Assembly: GCF_000315625.1 (NCBI RefSeq)
Contig: NW_005434517.1
Coordinates: 42,052 to 106,051, forward strand
DNA from: Guillardia theta CCMP2712
Taxonomy: Eukaryota; Cryptophyceae; Pyrenomonadales; Geminigeraceae
Length of the DNA: 64,000 bases
Direction of reading: 5' to 3'
The position numbers were made by a program, and so were the translations under genes. A model generated the notes under the pieces. The model saw only the letters and a list, made by a program, of their open reading frames with translations, had not been told where the DNA came from and ran no database searches. Positions within the stretch are counted from its first letter, which is position 1, and each line of letters begins with the position of its first letter. Below, in pieces: positions 54,374 to 64,000 of this stretch.

Positions 54374-57300
54374 CTAATCTTTCTTGGAAGGGGCCAGGCG
54401 GCTCCTCTTGCTCGCTGCCTCCTCTACTGCCAGCTGGTCGGACGCGAGGAGGAAGTTAAGCTCCGTCTCCTGAGGCTCCAACCAGCGACCTAAGCTCGAC
54501 TTTGATCCGCTGACCTTCCACACTTGAAACGCTTCCTCAGGAAGATAGAGCCACTCGTCCTGCCGCCCTCGTCAGCCGCTTGTTCCTCTCTTATCCTTCT
54601 ACTCTCTTTCTTTTCCTCCTCTCTCTTGTTTCCTCATCATCGCATCGCGCATCTCTCCCAGCCTCCCTGTCCTCACCTCTTCCCCGTCGTTCCAGCGGAC
54701 GCGGTGCATGACCTTGACCACGCCGTTCTTGCTTCTGCTGTCTCCCTTGGAGGGGCTCGCGGCCATGGGGAACGGAACCTTGTAGCCCATTACCTGCTCC
54801 AGGTTGAGACGGTCTGCACAAGAAGCGCTCGAGCAAGCAGCGGGAGGGAGGGAGGGAGGGGGGAAGGGAGGGGAGGAGAGGGGACGCTTGTACCACGCAG
54901 GCATGCCATGCATAGGCCTTGATGTCCTCCGTCCATACGCACACGCGGAGCTTCCGACCCTTTGACGAGCGCAGGCGGAGGTTGACGATGTTGCGGAGCA
55001 GGGAGGCGACACGATCGCCAAGGAGGAGGACGGCGAGGTTAACAGACGCGGCACTGGTGCGGGAGGCGAGCAGCTGCCATGCGCTCCTCTCCTCCTCCTT
55101 GGACCACAGAGCGATCCCCTGCCATGCTCCAGTCACGCCCGCCAGCAGAAGCATCTCCGACTGGGCGACATCACCTGGTCATCGCAGTCGTCCGAGCCCT
55201 CGTCATCGCAAGAGTACTCGATGGTCCCCTGCTGTCCCGTTACCTCCTCTCGCCTCTGCCTCCTCCTCTCGCTTCCTCTTCCTGTTTCCTTCCTCTCCTC
55301 TCCCTCCCACCTGTAGGATCCCGCGAGCAAACTCGAGGCCCTCAGGCCTTCGACCTCCCGCTGGCTCAGCAGCATCCGCACTGCGATGAGACGAGGAGGA
55401 GGAGGAGGAGGAGGAGGAGGAGGAGACGTCATGAAGGAAGCTCTCCATCACAACCATCGCCTGTGGAAGATTAGAGTGTTTGCCAGCTCATGAGAAAGAA
55501 AGCATACATCAGCGACGGCACGGAGACTCTTCGCTTGCTTCAGCTTCTTCGCCCAATCTTGTCTCCTCTTCTGCCAGCTTGAGACAGAGCTAGCCATCGC
55601 TGACAGCTCGTTGTCCTCCTCCTCGTCCTCCTTGTCTTCCTCCTCCGGGTTCGGCTCAGCCACGTAACTCCACCTGCACCAGGCCTCCAGGTTGAGCAGA
55701 TTCTCTCTGGCCATCTTCACTCCATCGTCCTCATCGCCAGGCCCCTGCCCCCTAATCAGTCCCTCCCTCCATCTCTCCTCCTCAGCCCCTCCCCTCTCTC
55801 CATCTCTCCTCACCTCGAACGCTGCTGCATTCGTGCTCAGCTGCTGCAGCTGCAGGAGACAGAGTGAGAGGGACGAGGAACTGAGGAGGGGCAGTACCAC
55901 GTTCATGATTGGAGGAGAGGAGTCGGAAGACTTTGACAAGCGGTTGTAAGGAGCTCTGGCTGACACGTCTTTCACCTTAGTGGCTTTTGAGATCTGAGCA
56001 AAGTCCTGCGACTCATCAACATCAGCTCCATCATCATCATCTTCTCCTCCTCCTCCTCCTTCATCCCCATCATCGTCTTCTCCCTTGTCATCATCATCTC
56101 ATGACCCCTCACTTCATCATCGTTATCTCCACCATCTCTTCTCCTCTTCACCTTCTGATAGCTCAGGAGGCTTCTCAGTCGCTTGAGCAGATTGTTCTCT
56201 TGCATCCCCCGCACGCTCAGCCAGCCCTGGTGGTGACGTCACACAATCTCAGCAGCGCCTGCAGCTCACCATGAGCGCGTCCAGCTCTTCCCCATAGGAG
56301 TAGCAGGTCCACCCTCCTCCCTTGGCCTCCCGCACCAGCACAACATCCGCAACTCCTTCAAGCTGCCAGTACACTCGCTGCAGGCGATCTTGTCCCAGAC
56401 ACTGCAGCAAATGAGAAGGTGAGAACGAAGACGGGGAGGGGGAGGATAGGAGAGAAGAGGGGAAGAGGGGAGGATGGTTAACAGTAGGGAAGGAGAAGGG
56501 GACGGGAGAACGAAGATGAAGGATTCGGAGGAAAGAGAAGGAGTCTGTCGCACCTCCCCTCGCACTTTGACTCGGTCCATATCCCTGTTAAACTCCACGT
56601 CTCGCTTGCGCTTGCGGTCCTCCAGCATCTTCATCTCGCTCTCTATCTCCGTCTCGCTCGGCAGTCGCTCGCTCCCGCTCCTCCGCGACAACCAAACTTC
56701 CTCTGCATCCCCACGTCAGTCTGAGGGAGCCAACAAATCCTCCACCCTCTAACCTGCTCGAGCTCGAGACTGTGCCACCTTCTGGTCCGTCGCTCCAGGA
56801 TCCCCTCCTCCTCCTCCTCCAGCTGCCTCTGCCGCCTTAGCCTTCTTGGAACCCTCGGGCTTGTCTCCCTGTGACTCGCTGCTCCCTCCCGTTGCCTTGG
56901 CGCTCTTCTTCTCCAGCGCTGACTGCAGGTCAAGCTTGCGCTTCTTGTCAAGAGTGTCTGACTCCATCCTGCAAGACTGTGTGAGGGGGACAGGGGCGGG
57001 AAGGAGGGAGAGGGAGAAGAAGGAGAGAGAGAGAAGAAGGAGCTCACCTTGACTTGCGGATCTGATGCTGCGTCTCGAGGTTGAACTCGAGGACCTTGTG
57101 CATGCCCGGCGACGAGCAGGCTTCGTCGCACAGGAAGCGAAGAAGCTTAACCTGGGCGGGAACACGTCATGTACATGAGGACTCATCATGCGGAAACCTT
57201 GAGATCGAGCGGAAGCAAGCTGGGCTCCTGCTCAAGCAGAAGCTTGGCGCAGTCGGAGTACCAGGGCTCCGAGGCCTCTTGAGAGTCGGACAGACTAACG

Positions 57301-58925
57301 AGCAAGACGCTGAGAAGCGCCGGCCAAGTGATGTTGTTCAACAAGGACCAGAGCTGGGGGTGAAGGGACGCCAGTAAGCGCGTGGACGAGCTCGCGAGTT
57401 CTTCACGTACCGGGTAAGAGCCGGAGCCATCTTCCTTAGAGGAGAGGCAGACGTGCTTGACCATGCGGATGTCGCTCGCGTCTCCACGTTTCCCCTCTCT
57501 CTCCTCCTTCACTTCTTCGCTCCCCCGTGCCTGATCCATAGCGTCCAGTGCCGCGTTGGTTAGGCGCATGAAGACTTCATGCAGCTTCGAGTCCGTCCCC
57601 TCCTGCTCAGCACGGGCGTGACTTGCTGACCTCCCGCGGCTCTCGAGGGACCTGCAAGCTCTCGTACAGGAAGTCTGCGTCGATCTTCAGCCCGATCAGC
57701 TGCCGTCCGAACAAGCTCATGAAGCTAACGGCTGCAAGGACATCCTCGACCTGCTCCCTCACGTCAGCGTGAAGCTCAGCCCCCGCCAGTCCCGACTTGC
57801 TCCTCGCCGAAGAGCTGGCATGCGCGCGGCCGCGAGCCTGTCGGAGGCTTGATAAGCGTGTGGGGTTGGCCGGCTAGCTCGCCCTCCTCGATAAGAACCT
57901 GGAGGAAAATCAGCAGGCTAGGAATCAGAGGCTCTTGTACCTCAGCGTCCAGGATCGGTCGCTTTGCTTGCGCGTCTTTCTGCTTCTTCTGCTCTGTACG
58001 CTCGCGCTCTTTCTCTCTCTCTTCTTTCTTCTTTGCCTGTCAAGACCTTAACGCAGAGAAACTCTCACAAGGTCGGAACCTCCTCAGCTTTCTTGCGCAG
58101 CTGATCTTCTTTCCTCTGGTTCTCTCTCTCCTGAGCACAATCTTTGGTTGCTGATGAAACCCTGGCAAAACTCACCTTCTTCAGTCTTTCTCTTTCCTCC
58201 TTCTGCCTCTGCTTCAATTGCTGAAGCAGATATCTTAGTGATTGTATCAGATAACCAACACTCTTACTTCTCTGCGAAGTTTTTCTTCCATCGCAGCTTG
58301 CTTTTTCTGCCATGCATCCTGTCCGTTGCTGGACTTTTCTTTATTTCTCTTCTTCGGAATCACGGTCTTTGGGGCGCCTTTCTTGCCTTTGTCGCACGTG
58401 TGTGCACAGTGAGACCCATACGTGCAAGCTTTGCACTCCTTCCTGCCCGCCTCGTTCCCGTTGTCTGACTTCTCTGCCAGGTCTGCGTGTTTACCCTCGA
58501 GCTTCATCGCGCCCTTGTTCTGGTCTTCATCTTCGCAAGTCTTGACCCGCTGCTGACGCAAGTCAACAAGGAAAAGCAACACATTCGCTCGTCTCACGGC
58601 GAAGGCAGACGAGCTGCCGGAGTCCCTGAACAACTCAATCAGGGCGAGCTCACAGACGTGTATAGTATAGCAGCAGTCGCACAGGCGTGTACGAGAAAAA
58701 AAGAAGATTCAAAACATAGTCAGGGGCTTCACCTTGAGGCAGCCAAATCTCGGAGCGCCATTTCCTTGAGAGCCTGCAGTCTGTCAACAGGCTTGCTGAG
58801 GTGGAAGTTGTGCCGATGCTGAAGCAGCTCATCGTCGCGGGTCAACTCACTCTTGAAGGTCCGTCCTTCTGCCCCCTCCCATCAGCGCTACTGCATGCTC
58901 ACCGAAAGCTGTAAACACCTGCAAG
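54374..58925 (-). CDS. DDT-WHIM chromatin protein with Tudor-like C-terminus
   Basis: Exons on -: RTFKSELTRDDELLQHRHNF then KPVDRLQALKEMALRDLAAS (about 58870-58733); a short Cys/His motif CKACTYGSHCAHTCDKGKKG (about 58430); charged coils; then a DDT domain, AKRPILDAEVQEPLIPSLLI and AAVSFMSLFGRQLIGLKIDA with DFLYESLQ (about 57960-57650); LHEVFMRLTNAALDAMDQA; HPQLWSLLNNITWPALLSVL; LPLDLKVKLLRFLCDEACSS with HKVLEFNLETQHQIRKSR (WHIM1-like); DRLQRVYWQLEGVADVVLV with GWTCYSYGEELDALM (WHIM2-like, about 56415-56275); several further helical exons; and a C-terminal VKVMHRVRWNDGEE spliced to DEWLYLPEEAFQVWKV, a Tudor/Agenet-like fold. Stop is at 54374-54376, 46 bp from the convergent glycyl-tRNA synthetase stop. 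DDT-WHIM proteins (ACF1/BAZ, RLT) usually partner ISWI remodellers. Not all exons are resolved. Confidence 0.65.
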
Positions 58926-59039
58926 CAGGCGAGTATCAAATGCTGACGAGTTTGTCGCCATGAGCAGCGAAGATGAAGCTGGAAAAAAATCACAAGTCGG
59001 TCAAAGGCAGGACCGACACGGCAAGCACAGCTCATTACC

Positions 59040-60145
59040 AACGTCTCTCAGCTGATCGGACAACTTGTAAGAGCTGACCTCATTTTGTAACCGAACAGCG
59101 CCCAGCGGGTTTCTGTGAGCAAACATCACTTCCGCAGTTGCTGAAAGTGGCGGTAGAACAAGGGGAGGAGGTGGAGGAACTTAGAAGAAGGGGAAGAGGA
59201 GGTGGAGGAACTTAGAAGAAGGGGAAGAGGGGGTGGAGGAACTTAGAAGAAGGGGAAGAGGAGGTGGAGGAACTCACGAGAACATGGTCATTGGGTTTAT
59301 GCTCTTGTAGTAGTCAAACGGCAGGGAGGTCTTGGGGTCGCCTGGACCAGAGGAGGTAAGTCATGCAGCACAAACAACATCCATCGCCACCTCGCATGAA
59401 GAGGTTAGACGAGCTTGTCCTCTGCTAAGAGCCGTCAGACCTCAGCAGCCACACCGTTATGATTGCAGTCACCGGATCAAAGAATGTGTTGGAGTAGTAG
59501 TTCATAAGTCCGTTGGGGCACCCTTGATTCATCTCCATGTTCATGCTCTGGGTTACAGCTGTTCTGGCCCAGGGCTGGTCGTTGCCTCCTGACAGCCTCT
59601 CTGTCAAAGGATCTCAAGGAGAATCAGGCTCACCATTGAGCATGGACGTGATGTGCATGCTCTTGTCGGGCTTGCTGCATGTGAAGGCGCCTTCTTTGCT
59701 GGGGTCAAGAGACGGAAGAGAATCTTGCGAACGTCCGACAGACATGTCCGAGCTCTTCATGCAACGCGATCGCTCAACCTTGAATCTGGTCTAGTGATAG
59801 TATACCGCTGCCGTCAAATATCCTTCATTACCAGCAGGATGTTGTTTCATCCTATCGCCTCTCGTTGCGAGCTCCAAAAGACATGGTGTGAAACATGTAA
59901 TGAGCCGAAACCATCTGAAACAAAAATTCATTCATGAAAAGTTGAACGTAGTGAGGAATGTATACAGAGAAGCTAACGTCTGCTCTTCAATTTCTTTCCT
60001 CCCTCCCTTCCTGTCAGCTTGTAGGGTTGCTCTAAGTAATATCGCTCCTGTAAACCCCACCTTCCGATTTTCCATTGAATGCCAACTGGCCTACCGTGAC
60101 ATATGAAAATCCATGCTGTGTGCATTGTTCCATCAATCCTCGTTG

Positions 60146-60197
<52 letters not shown>

Positions 60198-61690
60198 ACT
60201 GACTGACTGACTGACTGACTGACTGACTGACTGCGTCCGATACATGCATTTCCTTTTCGTAGTTTCTAATTGATGCCCGAGACACAGCTAATAGAAGTTT
60301 GAAATCTTCTACAGCTCATGTCTTCAACATGTCTTCGATATGTTTTCATCTTGCTTTGGTCTCTTCCTTTGACTGGCTCACCACTCTTGCTCCCCATTCC
60401 CCCCTCCCCCTCTTTCGCCATCTTTTTTGTTTTTTTAAATTTTTTTAAACCACTACCCATTGCTGCTCTGTTGTGTACAACCACCACCCCACTACCCCAC
60501 TACCCCACCGAATTACTAACATCTACCCCTACGATCACTACCCACCTCAGGCTGGTCGGCGCCGCTAGTCACCCGGGCGGCCCCTCCAACTCCCTCCAGC
60601 ACGGTCAAGATGCCAGTGGCGGCCCAGCGTTGAAAGAGTCTGGTACGAGAACTTCGGAAAACCGGTGGCATCACAAGTGTGATACTGAGAGAAACTTGAC
60701 CATCATCATGATAAGAGAAAACCATCATCACGATAAGAGAAACTTGACCGTACCATCCGATGATCATCATGACTCGATGATAAGAGAACTTCCGGAAACC
60801 ATCATCATGATAAGAGAAACTTGACCATCATCATGATAAGGGAAAACCATCATACCATGCCATCATCATGTCGGATGAAAGTCACAACTTGGCAATGAAT
60901 TTCCAGTCACGGTCACCCGGTCCCGCACCCGGCGTCACCGCAAGTTGCCCGGCGCTCCGTACTGAGCAAGAGGCCGGGCGGTGCCGCCGAGTAGGCGGCC
61001 GCTGAGAGATGCCGGGTCACCGGGCAGGGAGCCGGGGCGGGCGCGCTTTGAGGCAGTGAGCAATTCGCACAGGCCCCTCGGAACGTGGACAGCAGTGACT
61101 CCGCCACCGATGGTTAGACATCGAAGAATCAACCATGTCCGGACCAACTAGAGAGGAAGGGGGAAAAGGCGGGCTAGGGACCTAGACTCAGATTATTTCT
61201 CCGGGGTTCCGAAGTTGAAGCAAAGATGTTTTTAGCGAAAGCAATATGTCAAAATCAAGCGATGCAACGGTGCGAATCTAGAGGGGATTGCGATCGCAGA
61301 AAGCTCTCGGATGTTCATCCAACGAGTTCTGCATCATGCCTTTGGACTCCCTTACATAGAATCAGGGGCCTCGCAGTTGTCGTAGCTGATTCCGGAGGTG
61401 GACTCGGTGTCAGGAGGGTTCCAGACCTGCAGTGACACATTATCGATCAGCGAACTGAGGAGTGAGTAGCAACGCTCTCACATCTCCTGCAGCTGAGTTG
61501 TCAGGCATGTCGAGGTATGGTCCCAGCGCCTTGAAGCCGTTGCCCTTGAAGAAGGAAACATCGGGATGAAGATAATAGAGCATGGGGGACTCTGCAGGGA
61601 TGGCGAACAGCTGAGAAACAAACGATCAGGATTGTGATAAAAAAATTATATGATGCCTCATCATCATAGAATGAAATCATCCATGAACGA
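59040..61690 (-). CDS. Unidentified multi-exon gene
   Basis: I do not recognise the product. Protein-like blocks on - are: about 61615-61492 (LFAIPAESPMLYYLHPDVSF, then FFKGNGFKALGPYLDMPDNS), 61428-61360 (VWNPPDTESTSGISYDNCE), 59920-59855 (MVSAHYMFHTMSFGARN), 59755-59635 (SDMSVGRSQDSLPSLDPSKE, then DKSMHITSMLNG), 59607-59470 (NDQPWARTAVTQSMNMEMNQ, then PNGLMNYYSNTFFDPVTA), 59350-59275 (GDPKTSLPFDYYKSINPMTM) and 59105-59040 (LGAVRLQNEVSSYKLSDQLR). Each is bounded by plausible GT/AG signals. They need not all belong to one gene: a GC island and tandem repeats (60140-61080) separate the first two from the rest. Confidence 0.35.
59168..59275. repeat. 31-bp tandem repeat
   Basis: About 3.5 purine-rich units of AGGTGGAGGAACTTAGAAGA plus an AGGGGAAGAGG tail. 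Confidence 0.95.
60144..60232. repeat. Compound (TGCC)n-(TGAC)n microsatellite
   Basis: About 13 TGCC units (60144-60196) pass directly into nine TGAC units (60197-60232). Confidence 0.97.
60660..60870. repeat. Degenerate tandem repeat around ATCATCATGATAAGAGAAAC
   Basis: The motif CATCATCATGATAAGAGAAA with an ACTTGACC or AACC extension recurs about six times, with ATCATGAT internal palindromes. Confidence 0.85.
60900..61080. repeat. Short GC-rich island
   Basis: Same GGTCACCCGG / CCGGGC / GCGCC vocabulary as the longer islands (CGGTCACCCGGTCCCGCACC at 60910). It lies next to the ATCATGAT repeat. Confidence 0.5.
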
Positions 61691-61749
61691 AAAGGACGTA
61701 CTGGGGCTTTTATAAATGCCCGTCTCAATACGGAGACATTCCTCAATTT

Positions 61750-62599
61750 TCAATTTGTATGACACGATCAGCACATTCACATAGAACAAAATTCATTTCC
61801 CTGCCCGGTATTCTTGTCCAGGGTCGTTCATATAGGAAGTCATAATTTTACCAAATGTCATGCCTGATCGTTGGTCTCTTCTATTCAAGATAACATTTTA
61901 CACAACACTATGCTATTGTGTGTACTCTAAAACATAGAATACATTCGCGTTAAACAAATCATCAATTAATTGTATCTATTCAATTTGAAGCTGCCACATC
62001 ATCAACACCTTTATACCTGCACAGGCAAGCATCTGACAATCATCATCATCGACCTCTGGGAGTCTTTTTTTAGTATCGACCGTTCCAATCAAAACACACG
62101 ACATGCTCAATAAGTTATGCACACAGTTTATCACATGAGAAACACACATCATAGTAAAAAGACACGTCACATGCACTTCATGTGATACATGCATAGTTTT
62201 GCTATCGCTCAAGCCGTGTCATGGCGCAGAGATTCTTGCTGTGTCGCATCGTTTGCTTTCTGCTGCACTCACCATGATTCAGATGTCTCTTCGACAGCGC
62301 CTCGCACCCCACCCCCTCCTGCAAAACTACCCCCTCGCACAACCTTGCACCACCCTACCTGAAACGATCATCTTCCCATCCAGTGTACCCCCGAACGGGA
62401 ACTACAAAGTACCGGTAAGATCCCAGGCCTCCCGTGATTGCACAGTACCTGAAGTTTTAGGCAATTCTTAGATCCGCGGCGGGCCGGGCTCGGCGGGCCG
62501 GCAGACCGGGAGAAGTCGAGGCAGGTTACTGAACTTTGATAAGTAAAAGAAGTGGGGGTGAGAGGCGCATGATGATGCACGGAAAGAAAGATACCTGAC

Positions 62600-62600
<1 letters not shown>
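61750..62600. other. Intergenic, AT-rich, no gene supported
   Basis: Contains AT-rich DNA (61900-61990), a GC-island scrap at 62470-62510 and ACTACCCCCTCGCAC-type words at 62326-62340. Confidence 0.5.

Positions 62601-62684
<84 letters not shown>
62601..62684. repeat. (GCAGGA)n hexanucleotide repeat, 14 units
   Basis: A pure array that ends about 130 bp upstream of the SepSecS start codon, so it lies in its 5' region. Confidence 0.98.
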
Positions 62685-62814
62685 TTCCAGAGTGAAGACA
62701 CCTGAGAGGATAAGATCAAAGTGAACCAGTAAACGTTTAATACAGCAAAGAGCAGGAAGCAGCGAAGGTTGGACAGTGAGTTGAAGCTGGGGACAGCATC
62801 TACTAGTGAACAAG

Positions 62815-64000
62815 ATGAACCCGACCAACTTTGAGCTGGCTGAAGGGTTGATCTCTTCGCGATACATCAAGCAGGCCCTTGAGGCTAGAAACAAGAGGGA
62901 CAACCTGGTGAAGTCCCTGCTTTCACAGCGAAGAATGCCAGAGGACGGGTGGGATGATCAGCAGATCGTGTTCTTCCTGCAGAACCTCTCAGCCATGGAC
63001 TCCAATAACTTCGTAGACAACATCGGCGTGGGAGAGCGTGAAGGCCGAATCTTTAACCGACTCGTGTCGGAAAGATACTACGGCATGAGCCACGGGGTGG
63101 GGAGGAGCGGCGACCTCACTGCCGAACAACCGAAGGCGGCAGGTTCCTCTCTGCTGGGCAAGCTCGCCAATCTCATGGTCATGGATGCTCTAAAGATAGC
63201 GGGCATGCACAACGTGAGCTCCTGCGCCGTCCTGCCTGTTGCAACCGGTATGGCCATTACCTTGTCTCTCATGGGAATCTCTTCAGCCCGTCCTGGAGCG
63301 AAGAAAGTGATCTGGCCGCGGGTGGATCAGAAGACTTGCCTCAAGTCTCTCCTAGCCATGGGCCTGACCCCCATCATCATCGAGAACATGCTGGAAGGCG
63401 ACGAAGTGGTGGCTGACATGAATGCCATCGAGCAGGCCATCATCGAGCATGGACCCGACAACATCCTGACTGTGATTGCCACGACCTCTTGCTTTGCTCC
63501 GCGTCGTCCAGAGAGGATTGTTGCCATCGCCGAGCTGTGCAAGAAGCATGAGGTGCCTCTGCTTGTCAACAACGCGTACGGATGTCAGAGTCGAGTCAAC
63601 ATGAAGAGCATCGCGTCAGCATGTCAGCGAGGACGAATCGATGGAATAGTGCAGAGCACAGACAAAAACTTCATGGTACCGGTGGGAGGAGCTATCCTCG
63701 CGACGGTGAACAGAAACGACGACCTCGTGAAGGCAGTTGCCTCTCTCTATCCCGGGAGAGCTTCTTGCTCTGCCGTCCAAGACCTCTTCATCACGCTCTT
63801 GTCCATGGGACGCAGGGGATACCAGAAGCTCTTGGAGGAAAGGGAGGAGATGCTCGCGTACATGTTCTCGAAGGTCGGAGAAGTTGCGCAGCAGCATGGT
63901 GAGAGGATGTTGAACACTTCTGGCAACGGAATTTCGCTCGCCATGACGCTTGACTCCTATGTCGCCATGGTGGGGAAACCAGGCGTGAGTCAGCTTGGCA
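62815..64000 (+). CDS. SEPSECS: O-phosphoseryl-tRNA(Sec) selenium transferase, 3'-truncated by window
   Basis: SepSecS is a PLP enzyme that converts phosphoseryl-tRNA(Sec) to selenocysteinyl-tRNA(Sec) in eukaryotes and archaea. The frame is open and intron-free from ATG 62815 (MNPTNFELAEGLISSRYIKQ) to the window end. It shows MPEDGWDDQQIVFFLQNLS, DNIGVGEREGRIFNRLV, HGVGRSGDLTAEQPKAAGSS, LPVATGMAITLSLMGIS, KKVIWPRVDQKTCLKSLLAM, TTSCFAPRRPERIVAIAELC, LLVNNAYGCQS and QSTDKNFMVPVGGAIL. The Lys of TDKNF is codon 284, the same position as the PLP-binding Lys284 of the human enzyme, which supports the chosen start. About 395 of the usual 450-500 residues are present. It implies that the organism makes selenoproteins. 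The absence of introns so far differs from most neighbours. Confidence 0.97.
   Translation, partial: MNPTNFELAEGLISSRYIKQALEARNKRDNLVKSLLSQRRMPEDGWDDQQIVFFLQNLSAMDSNNFVDNIGVGEREGRIFNRLVSERYYGMSHGVGRSGDLTAEQPKAAGSSLLGKLANLMVMDALKIAGMHNVSSCAVLPVATGMAITLSLMGISSARPGAKKVIWPRVDQKTCLKSLLAMGLTPIIIENMLEGDEVVADMNAIEQAIIEHGPDNILTVIATTSCFAPRRPERIVAIAELCKKHEVPLLVNNAYGCQSRVNMKSIASACQRGRIDGIVQSTDKNFMVPVGGAILATVNRNDDLVKAVASLYPGRASCSAVQDLFITLLSMGRRGYQKLLEEREEMLAYMFSKVGEVAQQHGERMLNTSGNGISLAMTLDSYVAMVGKPGVSQLG

Noticed and set aside
59168..59275. Regularly spaced repeats resembling a CRISPR array
   Set aside because: The 31-bp units are directly tandem with no spacers, and the genome is eukaryotic.

Overview
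This is a window of nuclear DNA from an intron-rich eukaryote, most likely an alga with a complex red-type plastid. Every recognisable gene is broken by short GT-AG introns of roughly 30-200 bp. There are no operons, and neighbouring genes alternate strand with gaps of about 50 to a few hundred bases. My best guess for the organism is a cryptophyte such as Guillardia theta. The reasons are a glycyl-tRNA synthetase with an apparent signal-plus-transit presequence that has Phe after the predicted cleavage site, a zuotin/DNAJC2 with a signal-like N-terminus, a plastid-type ketoacyl-ACP synthase, EsV-1-7 zinc repeats, a CDPK and SepSecS. The species name is inference; the lineage was not tested.

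Layout. 0-2.5 kb: unidentified + strand gene. 2.7-5.3 kb: zuotin/DNAJC2 J-protein (-). 6-7.5 kb: decayed retroelement with a retropepsin motif (-). 9.06-9.39 kb: GC-rich element with inverted terminal repeats. 9.4-9.9 kb: small doubtful gene (-). 9.9-10.5 kb: PLAC8-family gene (+). 10.6-13.2 kb: CEP95-like gene (-). 13.8-16.0 kb: EF-hand-like gene (+). 16.2-20.1 kb: ketoacyl-ACP synthase II (-), in which the catalytic-Cys exon was not found. 20.2-22.0 kb: EsV-1-7 zinc-repeat gene (+). 22.6-24.4 kb: CDPK (-) with one frameshift. 25.2-26.2 kb: GC-rich palindromic island. 27.4-28.2 kb: orphan ORF (+). 28.4-30.6 kb: FERRY3/C12orf4-like gene (-). 30.7-31.3 kb: second GC island. 31.6-32.5 kb: decayed Ty1/copia RNase H remnant (+). 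33.8-37.2 kb: DUF4214 plus GT16/MGAT2-like membrane protein (+). 37.9-43.2 kb: FN3/EF-hand gene(s) (+), split by a 753 bp assembly gap. 43.5-46.2 kb: coiled-coil/Sfi1-like gene (-). 46.6-47.5 kb: third GC island. 47.7-48.2 kb: orphan ORF (+). 48.7-50.2 kb: IQ-motif gene (-). 50.3-54.3 kb: glycyl-tRNA synthetase (+). 54.4-58.9 kb: DDT-WHIM-Tudor-like chromatin gene (-). 59.0-61.7 kb: unidentified gene (-). 62.8 kb to the end: SepSecS (+), cut by the window edge.

The genes do not form one pathway. Recurrent themes are organelle protein supply (plastid fatty-acid synthesis, plastid tRNA charging, a possible periplastid ribosome chaperone) and cytoskeleton or centrosome proteins (CEP95-like, Sfi1-like and IQ-rich). 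Intergenic and intronic DNA carries very long trinucleotide repeats, mostly CCT/GGA and CAG, plus a dispersed family of GC-rich, self-complementary islands. Exon boundaries below were read by eye from GT-AG signals and protein similarity, so start and end positions of multi-exon genes are approximate unless stated.
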